Below the pieces are notes generated by a model that saw only the letters and a program-made list of their open reading frames with translations, was not told the origin of the DNA and made no database searches. 64,000 bases of DNA from Nocardioides speluncae (lineage in GTDB: Bacteria; Actinomycetota; Actinomycetes; Propionibacteriales; Nocardioidaceae): positions 62,001 to 126,000 of the forward strand of contig NZ_QEOO01000031.1 in the NCBI RefSeq assembly GCF_003121585.1. The letters are read 5' to 3'. The position numbers were made by a program, and so were the translations under genes. Shown one piece after another: positions 8,869 through 17,435 of this stretch (the first letter of the stretch is position 1; every line of letters begins with the position of its first letter).

Positions 8869-10029
8869 GTGAGGCACTTCGCATTCTTGGACGATGGGCT
8901 GGCCGATCGACTCTTCCATCGGCTGCCCGAGGAGTTCCACCGCAGCAGCGAGCGGGACCTGCTCGCCGTCGCGCTCGGCGCGACCCTCTACAGTCCGGCG
9001 ACCCGTCCGACGATCGAGCAGGACCTGGCCACCGCCGCCCATCGCGGCGTCGTCTGCTCGGTGCTCTGCCTGGAGGACGCGATCGCCGACTCCGACGTCG
9101 AGTACGCCGAGAAGAACCTCGTGCACCAGCTCGCCGGCGTCTTCAGCTCCGGCTCGATGCGACCGCTGATCTTCGTCCGGGTGCGCGAGCCCGGTCAGAT
9201 CGAGCGGCTCGTCGCCGGCCTCGGTCCGCTCGCGAGCGGCCTGGACGGGATCGTCGTACCCAAGTTCACCGCGAGCACCGGGCGCCCGTTCCTCGACGCC
9301 GTCGACGCCGCGTCCAAGCACCTCGAGCACCGGATGTGGGTGATGCCGGTGATCGAGTCGCCCGAGGTGATCCGGCTGGAGAGCCGCGTGGAGTCGCTGG
9401 TCGGCATCCGTGACACCCTCGCCGGCCACGACGCCGAGGTGCTGGCGGTTCGGATCGGCGCGACCGACCTGAGCTCGGTGCTCGGCCTGCGCCGGCACCC
9501 CGACATCACCGTGTACGACGTCGCCCCGATCGCCTCGGTGATCGGCGACATCGTCAACATGCTGGGCCGCCGCGACGGGAGCGGGTACGTCGTCACCGGG
9601 CCGGTCTGGGAGCACTTCGACAACCGCGAGCGGATCTTCAAGCCGCAGCTGCGCGAGACCCCGTTCACCGCGCACGCCGTCCGCGTGCTGCGGCGTTCGC
9701 TGATCTCGAAGGGCCTGGACGGGCTGATGAAGGAGGTCGCGCTGGACCAGGCCAACGGGCTGCTCGGCAAGACCGTCATCCATCCGAGCCACGTGCCCGC
9801 CGTACACGCTCTCAGCGTGGTCACCCACGAGGACTATGTCGACGCCCTCGACATCGTCCAGGCCTCGACCGGCGGCGGGGTGTCGGCCTCGCGCTACCGC
9901 AACAAGATGAACGAGGCCTCCCCGCACCTCAACTGGGCCAACGCCACCATGCTCCGCGCTCGTGCCTTCGGCGTCGCCGACGAGGACGTCACGTTCGTGG
10001 ACTTCCTCGAAGCGAGCGTCAATCTCTGA
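8869..10029 (+). CDS. CitE-like TIM-barrel C-C bond lyase (HpcH/HpaI type) of the Ter module
   Basis: A 386-residue TIM-barrel protein of the HpcH/HpaI aldolase-citrate lyase beta superfamily, specifically the Ter-associated C-C_Bond_Lyase type. Visible elements are SVLCLEDAIADSDVEYAEKN (about residues 63-82, with the metal-binding acidic pair), FVRVREP, DGIVVPKF, WVMPVIESPEV and RIGATDLSSVLGLRR. The start is GTG at 8869, preceded by AAGGGGGG. Its TGA shares one base with the ATG of the next gene. In published comparative genomics of Ter systems this enzyme, PRTases and a HAD phosphatase form a predicted pathway to a nucleoside-like metabolite. The actual substrate is unknown. Confidence 0.88.
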   Translation: MRHFAFLDDGLADRLFHRLPEEFHRSSERDLLAVALGATLYSPATRPTIEQDLATAAHRGVVCSVLCLEDAIADSDVEYAEKNLVHQLAGVFSSGSMRPLIFVRVREPGQIERLVAGLGPLASGLDGIVVPKFTASTGRPFLDAVDAASKHLEHRMWVMPVIESPEVIRLESRVESLVGIRDTLAGHDAEVLAVRIGATDLSSVLGLRRHPDITVYDVAPIASVIGDIVNMLGRRDGSGYVVTGPVWEHFDNRERIFKPQLRETPFTAHAVRVLRRSLISKGLDGLMKEVALDQANGLLGKTVIHPSHVPAVHALSVVTHEDYVDALDIVQASTGGGVSASRYRNKMNEASPHLNWANATMLRARAFGVADEDVTFVDFLEASVNL

Positions 10030-12533
10030 TGCCCCCTCCTCCGAAGACAGCCTGGAGCGGCGCGTGGGTGTCGGAGAACACCGGCATCGGCGCCACCGAC
10101 CACGGCCTGCTGCCCGGGCTGGCGATGACCGACCTGTTCGGGATGGCGCTGCGGGTCAACCCCCGCCGCCCCCACCTGCTGGTCTCCACCGTCCTCGCCA
10201 AGCACGTCCCCACAGACCCGCGTGTGGTGCGCGGCAGCGGCCTGCTGCTCGGGCTCCGGGTCGCCGAGCTCTTGGGTGCGGTCGACAAGGTCGACCCTGA
10301 GGTCTTCGAGGAACTGGGCACGGTGCTGCGGTCCGGCACCGACCCGGCGTCGTTCGCCGCACGGGTGGACGCCGGGGTCGCCGCTGTCGAGGCCCAGCCC
10401 GGCCTCGTCTTCGGGTACGCCGAGACCGCCACCGCGCTCGGCCACCTTGTCGCCCGCGCACTCCGGATGCCGTCGATTCACTCGACCCGGCGCCAGGTTC
10501 CGGGCTTCGAGTCGACGCTCGGCTTCGAGGAGTCGCACTCTCACGCCACCACGCACCTGGTGCTGCCCGAGGACCCCGCGCTGCTCAGCGGCACCGGTCC
10601 CGTCGTACTGGTGGACGACGAGCTGACCACCGGCCGCACCGTCCTGAACACGATTCGTGAGTTCCAGGCCACCGCCCCCCGCGCGCGCTACGTCATCGCC
10701 ACCCTGCTCGACGTACGCCGGCCGGAAGACCGGGCTGCGATGGCCGCCGTCGCCGACGAGCTCGGTGTCGCCATCGACGTCGTCGCGCTCGCCGCAGGTG
10801 AAGTAGTCGTACCGGACGACGTCGCCGATCGGGTCGCGCCGCTGGTTGAGGAGGTCGCGCAGCGACCGTCTCGAAACCAAGGCGCTCTCGGAGGTTTCGA
10901 GACGGTTGCAGAGCAACCTCCTCAACCACCGAGGGCGTGGCCGTGGGGGGTGCGGATCGGCGGGCGGCACGGGTTCTGGCCGGACGACGAGAGCCAACTG
11001 GACGCGGCTGCCGCCGACGTGGCCAAGGGGCTGGAGGTCGGGGAGCGGGTGCTGGTCCTCGGCACCGAGGAGCTGATGTACGCGCCGCTGGCGATCGCCC
11101 ACGCGCTGCGCACCGACGATCGCGAGGTTCGGTTCTCGACGACCACCCGGTCGCCGGTACGGGTGCTGGACGTCGATAGTTATGCCATCCGGTCCGGCCT
11201 CACGTTCGGCAGCCACGACAACCAGGCCGACGCCGGCGAGCGGTTCGCCTACAACGTGGCGGACGGTGACTGGTCCGACATCGTCGTCGTGGTCGACTCG
11301 CCGTCGTACACCCAGCCGCTGTGGGCCGAGGGCGGGCTGCTGGACCAGCTGGGCGGGTACGCCGACCGGGTGCACACCGTCGTGCTGCCGGTCGCCGACG
11401 GTCTGCCGCCGGCGCTGCACGGCCCCGGCTTCGGCGCGTACGACGCGGCGGAGGTGACCTGGCTGCTCAAGGATCTCAGTCACGCCGAGCTCGAAGCCGA
11501 CATCGCGGTCCGGGAGAAGGCGATCCAGGCAGGCGAGGCGCACTATGCGGAGTCGCTGCCGGTGGAGTACCAGCCCGACGAGTCCTACCAGCGGCTCTTC
11601 CACGAGCAGCTGGCGGCGGTGGCGTCGCGGGTGGCGACCGCGGTGGGCGCGGTGGCTGAGCTGTCCCGCCGTACCCGCAACAGAGACGACCTGGTGCTGG
11701 TCTCCCTCGCCCGGGCCGGCACCCCGATCGGCATCCTGATGCGCCGCTGGGCGCAGCACCAGCACGGCCTGGACTGGCCGCACTACACCATCAGCATCGT
11801 CCGGGACCGGGGCATCGACCTGATCGCGATGCGCTACCTCGCCCAGCGCTACGAGCCGGAGCGGGTGCTGTTCGTCGACGGCTGGACCGGCAAGGGCGCG
11901 ATCACCCGCGAGTTCGCGGAGGCGGTCGCGCTCGCCAACGAGCAGCTCGGGCTGGGTGAGCGGGGGTTCCGGCCCGACCTCGCGGTGCTGGCCGACCCGG
12001 GGGAGTGCGTGGAGCTGTTCGGCACCCGCGACGACTTCCTGATCCCGTCGGCCTGCCTGAACTCCACCGTGTCCGGCCTGGTCTCGCGCACCGTCCTCAA
12101 CGACACCTGGATCGGCCCGCACGACTTCCACGGCGCGAAGTTCTACGCCGAGCTGGCCGAGCGCGACGTGTCCAACCTCTACCTCGATGCGATCACCGCC
12201 CAGTACGCCGCGACCGGCGCCGCCGCCGTCGCTCGCGCCGAGGAGCTGCTGGCCACCGACCGGAGGCCCACCTGGGTCGGCTGGGAGGCGGCGGAGCGGA
12301 TCCGCGCGGCGTACGGCATTCCGCACATCAACCTGGTCAAGCCGGGCGTCGGCGAGACCACGCGTGTGCTGCTGCGCCGGGTGCCGTGGATGGTGGTCGT
12401 CAACCCCGACCGTCGCGACGACCTGCGTCATGTCGAGCTTCTTGCAAACGATCGTGGCGTAGACGTGGTGCCGGTCGAGGGACTGCCCTACAGTTGCGTC
12501 GGCTTGATCCGCCCCACTGAGAACGACGGATAG
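10029..12533 (+). CDS. Fused PRTase_2-TRSP / StiP (PRTase_1)-PELOTA protein of the Ter module
   Basis: An 834-residue protein that appears to join two normally separate Ter-pathway proteins. Residues ~1-270 are a phosphoribosyltransferase with the PRPP loop VVLVDDELTTGRT (about 191-203). Residues ~305-460 are a TRSP domain containing the name-giving motif in FSTTTRSPVRVLDVD (about 366-380). Residues ~465-740 match the StiP/PRTase_1 family, with a second PRPP-loop-like segment VLFVDGWTGKGAI (about 613-625). The C-terminal ~90 residues resemble a PELOTA-type RNA-binding domain ending in GLPYSCVGLIRP. Between the first PRTase and TRSP, about residues 272-301 are encoded by an inverted pair of an interspersed palindromic repeat. 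The gene overlaps the upstream lyase by one base and is 11 bases ahead of the HAD gene. The reading frame is continuous, so this is a fusion, unless a stop/start pair was lost by sequencing error. Confidence 0.85.
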   Translation: MPPPPKTAWSGAWVSENTGIGATDHGLLPGLAMTDLFGMALRVNPRRPHLLVSTVLAKHVPTDPRVVRGSGLLLGLRVAELLGAVDKVDPEVFEELGTVLRSGTDPASFAARVDAGVAAVEAQPGLVFGYAETATALGHLVARALRMPSIHSTRRQVPGFESTLGFEESHSHATTHLVLPEDPALLSGTGPVVLVDDELTTGRTVLNTIREFQATAPRARYVIATLLDVRRPEDRAAMAAVADELGVAIDVVALAAGEVVVPDDVADRVAPLVEEVAQRPSRNQGALGGFETVAEQPPQPPRAWPWGVRIGGRHGFWPDDESQLDAAAADVAKGLEVGERVLVLGTEELMYAPLAIAHALRTDDREVRFSTTTRSPVRVLDVDSYAIRSGLTFGSHDNQADAGERFAYNVADGDWSDIVVVVDSPSYTQPLWAEGGLLDQLGGYADRVHTVVLPVADGLPPALHGPGFGAYDAAEVTWLLKDLSHAELEADIAVREKAIQAGEAHYAESLPVEYQPDESYQRLFHEQLAAVASRVATAVGAVAELSRRTRNRDDLVLVSLARAGTPIGILMRRWAQHQHGLDWPHYTISIVRDRGIDLIAMRYLAQRYEPERVLFVDGWTGKGAITREFAEAVALANEQLGLGERGFRPDLAVLADPGECVELFGTRDDFLIPSACLNSTVSGLVSRTVLNDTWIGPHDFHGAKFYAELAERDVSNLYLDAITAQYAATGAAAVARAEELLATDRRPTWVGWEAAERIRAAYGIPHINLVKPGVGETTRVLLRRVPWMVVVNPDRRDDLRHVELLANDRGVDVVPVEGLPYSCVGLIRPTENDG
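10844..10929. repeat. Inverted pair of ~36-bp palindromic repeats inside the PRTase fusion gene
   Basis: 10844-10880 reads TGGTTGAGGAGG...GTCTCGAAACCA, and 10894-10929 is the reverse-oriented copy GGTTTCGAGACGG...CCTCCTCAACCA, with a 13-base spacer. Both sit in frame in the coding sequence and encode LVEEVAQRPSRNQ and GGFETVAEQPPQPP. The latter peptide also occurs in the FHA protein at 18872-20200. Other family members lie at 19365, 19619, 47001 and 49275. Confidence 0.88.
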
Positions 12534-12544
12534 GACGTGACCCC

Positions 12545-13345
12545 ATGGGCCTGCTGATCGCGTCCGATCTGGATCGAACCCTGATCTACTCCGCCGCCGC
12601 CATGCAGCTGGGTGAGCCGGTGCGCGATCCCGTCTGCGTCGAGGTGTACGACGGCAAGGACATCAGCTTCATGAGCCCGGTCGCGGTCGAGAACCTGGTG
12701 GCGCTGGCCGGCCAGGTCGACTTCGTCCCATCCACCACTCGCACCGTCGAGCAGTACCGCCGGATCCGGATCCCCGGCCTCGCCCCACGGCACGCGATCA
12801 CCACCAACGGCGCGAATATTCTGGTCGACGGCGAGCCGTGCGCCGACTGGGCCGACAGCGTCGATCGCGAGGTGGCCGACTGTGCGTCGTACGCCGATGC
12901 GCGCGACGTCCTGGGTGCGGTGATGGCGCAGCCGTGGGTGACCAAGGTGCGCAGCGCCGAGGACCGCTTCCTGTACGCCGTCGTCGAGCCCGGCGAGGTC
13001 AACAAGGGCTGGTTCTGCGAGCTCGAGGTGGCCGTCGCGGGCCTGGGCTGGGTGCTGTCGCTGCAGGGCCGGAAGATCTATGCGATCCCGAGCGGCCTGA
13101 CCAAGGAGGCCGCGCTGGCCGAGGTCGTCCGTCGGGTGGGTGCCAGCACCGTTGTCGCGGCAGGTGACTCGCTGCTCGACCGCGGGCTGCTGGAGGCCGC
13201 CGACGTCGCGATCCGGCCCGCACACGGCGAGCTCGAGGACCAGGGCTGGACCACTCCCGGGCTGATCGTGACCGAGCAGTCCGGCGGCCGCGCCGGCGAG
13301 GAGATCGTCGAGCGGTTCCGCGACGCCGTACCCGCGCCCGCCTGA
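12545..13345 (+). CDS. HAD-superfamily phosphatase of the Ter module
   Basis: A 266-residue cytosolic HAD hydrolase of the Cof/sucrose-phosphatase-like class. The nucleophile motif SDLDRTLIY is at about residues 7-15. The conserved Thr is in VPSTTRT, the Lys motif lies near GLTKEAAL, and the acidic pair is in AAGDSLLDRGLL (about 203-214). It is the last gene of the lyase-PRTase-HAD operon, 11 bases after the fusion gene, and is the expected phosphatase step of the predicted Ter nucleoside-like pathway. The pathway's usual ATP-grasp ligase is not seen in this window. Confidence 0.88.
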   Translation: MGLLIASDLDRTLIYSAAAMQLGEPVRDPVCVEVYDGKDISFMSPVAVENLVALAGQVDFVPSTTRTVEQYRRIRIPGLAPRHAITTNGANILVDGEPCADWADSVDREVADCASYADARDVLGAVMAQPWVTKVRSAEDRFLYAVVEPGEVNKGWFCELEVAVAGLGWVLSLQGRKIYAIPSGLTKEAALAEVVRRVGASTVVAAGDSLLDRGLLEAADVAIRPAHGELEDQGWTTPGLIVTEQSGGRAGEEIVERFRDAVPAPA

Positions 13346-13359
13346 GGGTCTGCGAAAGC

Positions 13360-13378
13360 AACCCTATTTACTAGGGTT
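13360..13378. promoter_or_regulatory. AT-rich inverted repeat upstream of the FHA-ABC gene
   Basis: AACCCTA (13360-13366) and TAGGGTT (13372-13378) are perfect 7-bp arms around a 5-base AT-rich spacer. It stands out from the surrounding GC-rich DNA and lies 15 bases past the HAD stop and 134 bases before the FHA-ABC start. It could be a short terminator for the Ter operon or an operator; the sequence does not decide which. Confidence 0.4.
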
Positions 13379-13512
13379 TGACCGCGCCACTTCGTGGAAG
13401 GCTGGTCCCGTGCAGCACACGCCCCGTCACGGGCCACCGTCGACTTCGTTATCGTGTCTGCGGCCCGGATCGACCTGACCGGGCATCCAGTAGCCGACTC
13501 CGTTGGGGAGAC

Positions 13513-16086
13513 ATGAGCAGTTCAGTTCGTCCACGGCTCCGCGTCGCTCACTCGGGAACAGCGTCCGAGTTCAACGACGACACCGTGGTTCTCGGTCGCG
13601 ATCGCAACGCAGGCGTCGTGGTCTCCCACGACGACGTCTCCCGTCGGCACCTCGAGTTCCGGCGCAGCGGGGACCAATGGTTCCTCGTCGATCTCGGGAG
13701 CACCAACGGCACGTTCGTCAACGGGCGGAGGATCACCCACGAGGCGATCCAGCCCGGCCAGCCGGTGACGCTGCTGGTCGGTGGCATGCAGGGCGTGCCG
13801 GTGCAGGTCGAGATCCTCTCCGGTGGTCAGCCGGCCGCGCCGCAGGCGCCGCCCGCCGCTCAGCCGCAGCAGTTCTCCGGCCAGCCGGGCTACCCGTCCC
13901 AGCCGCACACACCGCACGTGCCGGCGCCGCCCCAGGCCCCGCCGATGCAGACTCCGCCGGTGCAGGCCCCGCCGCCGTACCAGCCGCCGATGCAGCAGCC
14001 GATGCACTCGTCGCAGCCCCAGATCCCGGGCGGCTACCCGCCCGCTCCCCAGGGCGGCCCCCAGGGCTGGCAGGGCGGTCCGCCGCCGCAGTCGTACAGC
14101 GACCCGCGCGGCCAGTACGCCGTACAGCCGCCGCCCGGACAGTACGAGCACGGCCACACGATCCTGCCGTCCAACCGGCAGGCCGGCACCCTCACCATCG
14201 GCCGTACCCGCACCAACGACGTGGTCATCGACGACGCGCTGGTCTCGCGGCAGCACGCCACCCTGCAGCTCGGCAACCCTGCGATCCTGACCGACCTCAA
14301 CAGCTTCAACGGCACCTACGTCAACGGCCAGCGGGTCCAGGGCTCGGTGAAGCTCGGTCCCGGGGCCGAGGTCATGTTCGGCAACCAGACCTTCGTCTGG
14401 GACGGCGTCCAGCTCACCGTCCGCGCCACCCGCAACGACCTCACGCTGTTCGTCGAGGGCATCACCAAGGTGGTCGACAGCGGCCGCAAGAAGCTGCTCG
14501 ACGGGGTGACCTTCCAGTTGGAGCCGTCGTCGCTGACTGCGGTGATCGGCCCGTCCGGTGCCGGCAAGTCGACGCTGCTCGGCGCTGTCACCGGACTGCA
14601 CCCGGCCTCGTCCGGCAACGTGATCTGGCAGGGCCACGACCTCTACACCCACTACGAACAGCTGCGCTTCCAGATCGGTCTGGTGCCGCAGCAGGACATC
14701 CAGCACCCGCAGCTCACCGTCCGGCAGGGCCTTTCCTACGCCTCGATGCTGCGGCTGCCTCCTGACACGTCGAAGCAGGAGCGGGCGCAGCGGGTCGACC
14801 ACGTGGTCGGCCAGATGCAGCTACACCGGCAGATCGACAACCGGATCGGCACCCAGCTCTCGGGTGGTCAGAAGAAGCGGGTCTCGATCGCGACCGAGCT
14901 GCTGACCGCGCCGCCGCTGCTGTTCCTCGACGAGCCGACCTCCGGTCTCGACCCGGGCCTGGACCGCGACGTGATGAACCAGCTGCGCAAGCTCGCCGAC
15001 GAGGGCCGCGTGGTCATGGTGGTCACCCACAGCGTGCTCGCGCTCGATGTCTGCAACAACGTGGTCGTGATGGCGCCGGGCGGCAAGGTGGCGTACTTCG
15101 GCCCGCCGAGCGGCGTACTCGCGCACTTCGGGGTGAGCGACTACCCGCAGGTGTTCGACGTACTCGACAGCCCCGACCTGTGGCAGCGGATCCCACCACC
15201 GAAGCAGGCCGGCCAGACCGGGCCGCTGCCGGCGATGCCCGCCGGCATGGCACCGCCGCCGCACCAGTCGATGATGCGGCAGTTGACCACCCTGGTGAAG
15301 CGTGACCTTTCGATCACCGTCGCCGACAAGCTGCTGCTCGCGATGCTGCTGCTGATGCCGCTGGTGCTCGGCGGCCTGAGCCGTGTCGTTCCCGGTGACC
15401 TCGGCCTGTCCCTGCCGAGTCGTGACTACACCGAGCTCAAACAGCGGCTGACGATCCTGATCGTGGCCGCCGCGCTGATGGGCACCGCCGTGACCATCCG
15501 CGAGCTGGTCAAGGAACGCGCGATCTTCCAACGCGAGTACGCCGTCGGCCTCTCGCCTGGGATGTATCTGCTCAGCAAAGTGATGGTGCTCGGTACTGCC
15601 TGTTTCTGGCAGGGCGTGCTGGTCACCTTCCTGGCGACGGTGGGGTTGCCCGGACCGAACGACAAGGGCGTGCTCAGCCTCGGCTGGCTCGAGATCGCGG
15701 TCGCGATCGGCTTCACCTCCTTCACCATGGCGGTGATCGGCCTGGCAATCTCGGCACTGGTGACGTCCTCGGAGCAGACCATGCCCACACTGGTCGGACT
15801 GGTGATGCTGCAGCTGGTGTTGTCCGGTGCGCTGTTGCCGGTCGACGGCCGGCCGGTCCTGGAGCAGCTTGCCTGGCTCGCACCCGCTCGTTGGGGGTAC
15901 GCCGCCAGCGCGACCAGCGTCGACTTCAACCTGTTCCTGACGCCCGAGGCCGCCGAGTACAGCGGTCTCTACTCCCACACCGTTGGCCAGTGGGTCGCGA
16001 ACATGACCGCCCTCGTCGTCCTGTGCGGCCTCTCCATGGTGATGGCGTTCATCTTCGTACGCCGCAGCTCCAAGGAGCGGTACTGA
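13513..16086 (+). CDS. FHA-FHA-ABC transporter (ATPase plus permease in one chain)
   Basis: 857 residues from the ATG at 13513, which follows TTGGGGAG; the upstream in-frame ATG at 13378 has no such site. Order: FHA domain (about 8-100, with DVSRRHLEF and GSTNGTFVNG), a Pro/Gln-rich linker (about 110-215), a second FHA domain (about 225-300, RTRTNDVVIDD, FNGTYVNG), an ABC ATPase (Walker A GPSGAGKST at 346-354, signature LSGGQKKRVSIA near 448, Walker B LLFLDEPTSGLDP), and an ABC2-type permease with about six helices to the end. This is the architecture of mycobacterial Rv1747, whose FHA domains are phospho-Thr switches for Ser/Thr kinases. The kinase at 17436 is the obvious candidate partner. 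The exported substrate is unknown. Confidence 0.93.
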   Translation: MSSSVRPRLRVAHSGTASEFNDDTVVLGRDRNAGVVVSHDDVSRRHLEFRRSGDQWFLVDLGSTNGTFVNGRRITHEAIQPGQPVTLLVGGMQGVPVQVEILSGGQPAAPQAPPAAQPQQFSGQPGYPSQPHTPHVPAPPQAPPMQTPPVQAPPPYQPPMQQPMHSSQPQIPGGYPPAPQGGPQGWQGGPPPQSYSDPRGQYAVQPPPGQYEHGHTILPSNRQAGTLTIGRTRTNDVVIDDALVSRQHATLQLGNPAILTDLNSFNGTYVNGQRVQGSVKLGPGAEVMFGNQTFVWDGVQLTVRATRNDLTLFVEGITKVVDSGRKKLLDGVTFQLEPSSLTAVIGPSGAGKSTLLGAVTGLHPASSGNVIWQGHDLYTHYEQLRFQIGLVPQQDIQHPQLTVRQGLSYASMLRLPPDTSKQERAQRVDHVVGQMQLHRQIDNRIGTQLSGGQKKRVSIATELLTAPPLLFLDEPTSGLDPGLDRDVMNQLRKLADEGRVVMVVTHSVLALDVCNNVVVMAPGGKVAYFGPPSGVLAHFGVSDYPQVFDVLDSPDLWQRIPPPKQAGQTGPLPAMPAGMAPPPHQSMMRQLTTLVKRDLSITVADKLLLAMLLLMPLVLGGLSRVVPGDLGLSLPSRDYTELKQRLTILIVAAALMGTAVTIRELVKERAIFQREYAVGLSPGMYLLSKVMVLGTACFWQGVLVTFLATVGLPGPNDKGVLSLGWLEIAVAIGFTSFTMAVIGLAISALVTSSEQTMPTLVGLVMLQLVLSGALLPVDGRPVLEQLAWLAPARWGYAASATSVDFNLFLTPEAAEYSGLYSHTVGQWVANMTALVVLCGLSMVMAFIFVRRSSKERY

Positions 16087-16097
16087 GAGCGCCCAGC

Positions 16098-16175
16098 CCC
16101 ATGTAACGCGCAGTTAGGCCCACTGACCCGCAGGAATTCCTGCGGGTCAGTGGGCCTAACTGCGCGTTACATGGG
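16098..16175. repeat. Perfect 78-bp palindrome, left of the AbiEi-like gene
   Basis: Arms of 39 bases, 16098-16136 and 16137-16175, are exactly complementary with no loop, centred on GAATTC. The arms begin CCCATGTAACGCGCAGTTAG. An almost identical but decayed copy lies at 17334-17409 on the other side of the gene at 16299. It may act as a terminator for the FHA-ABC gene, but the twin copy points to a mobile or recombination-related unit. Confidence 0.92.
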
Positions 16176-16298
16176 CTGACAGAGGGTGAGTCGGACGGAC
16201 GGCCCGGGAGTCGTCCACAGATCAGCGACCCCGGCGTTTCTCCACAGGCAGCACGGTACGGACGCCACGCGCAACATTCTGCGGCAAGCCTTGGGTTC

Positions 16299-17309
16299 AT
16301 GAACCCGGTGTTGCAAGGCGCGTTCGAGCAGGGGCACGGTCTGATCACCCTTGCCCAGGCTGTCTCGTGTGGGCTGTCGCGCCATGATGTGCGGCGCTAC
16401 CTTAGGCGTGGCGCGTGGGTTGCGGTACGGCGCGGAGTGTTCACGCGGCGTGAGGACTGGGAAGCACTCGACGTCTGGCAAGGGCGGCCGCTGCAGCGGG
16501 CTCGTGCCGTCCACCTCACGATGGTCGAAGACCATGTGATGAGCCATCACTCGGCGGCGTACGCACTCGGACTGGACACCCTTCATCCCGGCGACGACGA
16601 ACCCGTGCACATCACCCGTCCAGACGTGCGCGGCTCGCGAACGCGCTTTGGCGTCAAGCATCACGGCGCGGTCTTTCGAGACGAACAGGTCGTCCTTGCT
16701 GCGGGACTGCCGGTGCTCGGCCCAGCTCGGACCGCCGTCGATATCGCTCGTGAGCACGGCCTTCACCACGGGGTCGTCGCGTGCGACAGCGCCATGCAGA
16801 TGGGCGTCACTCGCAGCGAGCTGATCAGGGCCTACGAGCCGATGTGGTCGTGGCCGAATGTGCGCGCCGTCCGCCAGGCGGTGGAGCTCGCTGACGAGGG
16901 TGCGGAGACTGTCGGGGAATCGCTGTCGAGACTATTGATCCTCGAACTAGGTATCGGCGTGCCGCAGACGCAGTTCACCTTGAGGGACGGGGTCCGCTGG
17001 GCAGCGTGCGATCTGCGGGTGGGCCGGCACCTCTTCGAGTTCGACGGTCGTATGAAGTACCAACGGCGTCAGGAGGGTGGCTACGCCGACGACGCCGACC
17101 CCGGGGCTGTGGTCTGGCGTGAGAAGAAGCGGCAAGACTGGCTGTGCAGCTACGACCTCGGGATGTCGCGGATCATCTGGTCCGAGCTGTTCGGTGTCGA
17201 GCGTGAACGGACGAAGTTGCGGCTACGACGCGAGTACGCCGCCACGGTGGCTCGGTTCGGCACGTCGATCGACGACCTCTCGCCGTACATCCATCGTCGC
17301 GCGAGCTAG
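16299..17309 (+). CDS. AbiEi-like protein with nuclease-like C-terminal domain
   Basis: A 336-residue protein. The N-terminal ~90 residues (ITLAQAVSCGLSRHDVRRYL, RRGAWVAVRRGVFT) match the winged-helix domain of AbiEi-family antitoxins. The middle (LPVLGPARTAVDIAREHG) is the usual AbiEi_4-type linker. The C-terminal part has CDLRVGRHLFEFDGRMKYQR, resembling the DUF559/very-short-patch-repair nuclease fold, where the acidic residues would be catalytic. No AbiEii toxin gene is adjacent. The gene stands alone between two near-identical palindromes. Such stand-alone proteins are common in actinobacteria, with unproven function. DNA binding is likely; nuclease activity is an inference. Confidence 0.82.
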   Translation: MNPVLQGAFEQGHGLITLAQAVSCGLSRHDVRRYLRRGAWVAVRRGVFTRREDWEALDVWQGRPLQRARAVHLTMVEDHVMSHHSAAYALGLDTLHPGDDEPVHITRPDVRGSRTRFGVKHHGAVFRDEQVVLAAGLPVLGPARTAVDIAREHGLHHGVVACDSAMQMGVTRSELIRAYEPMWSWPNVRAVRQAVELADEGAETVGESLSRLLILELGIGVPQTQFTLRDGVRWAACDLRVGRHLFEFDGRMKYQRRQEGGYADDADPGAVVWREKKRQDWLCSYDLGMSRIIWSELFGVERERTKLRLRREYAATVARFGTSIDDLSPYIHRRAS

Positions 17310-17333
17310 TGGTCCGCTATCGCCGTACTTGAG

Positions 17334-17409
17334 CCATGTAACGCGCAGTTAGGCCCACTGACCCGCAGTAATTCCTGCGTGGCAGTGTGCCTAACTGCGC
17401 GTTACATGG
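17334..17409. repeat. Degenerate copy of the palindrome, right of the AbiEi-like gene
   Basis: CCATGTAACGCGCAGTTAGG at 17334 and its complement ending 17409 form the outer arms. The two arms differ at four positions, all in the inner half. Its left arm is identical to that of the 16098 palindrome over 37 of 38 bases. It lies between convergent genes and could also act as a bidirectional terminator. Confidence 0.88.
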
Positions 17410-17435
17410 GGCGGCGCCGCCCACCGAGAGCCGGG

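Noticed and set aside
9894..12431. 845-codon minus-strand frame opposite the PRTase fusion
   Set aside because: Shadow frame; the plus strand carries the PRPP loops and domain signatures, and the minus translation has none.
16098..17409. Insertion sequence with terminal inverted repeats
   Set aside because: The flanking copies are each full palindromes, the enclosed gene is not a transposase, and no target-site duplication is visible.
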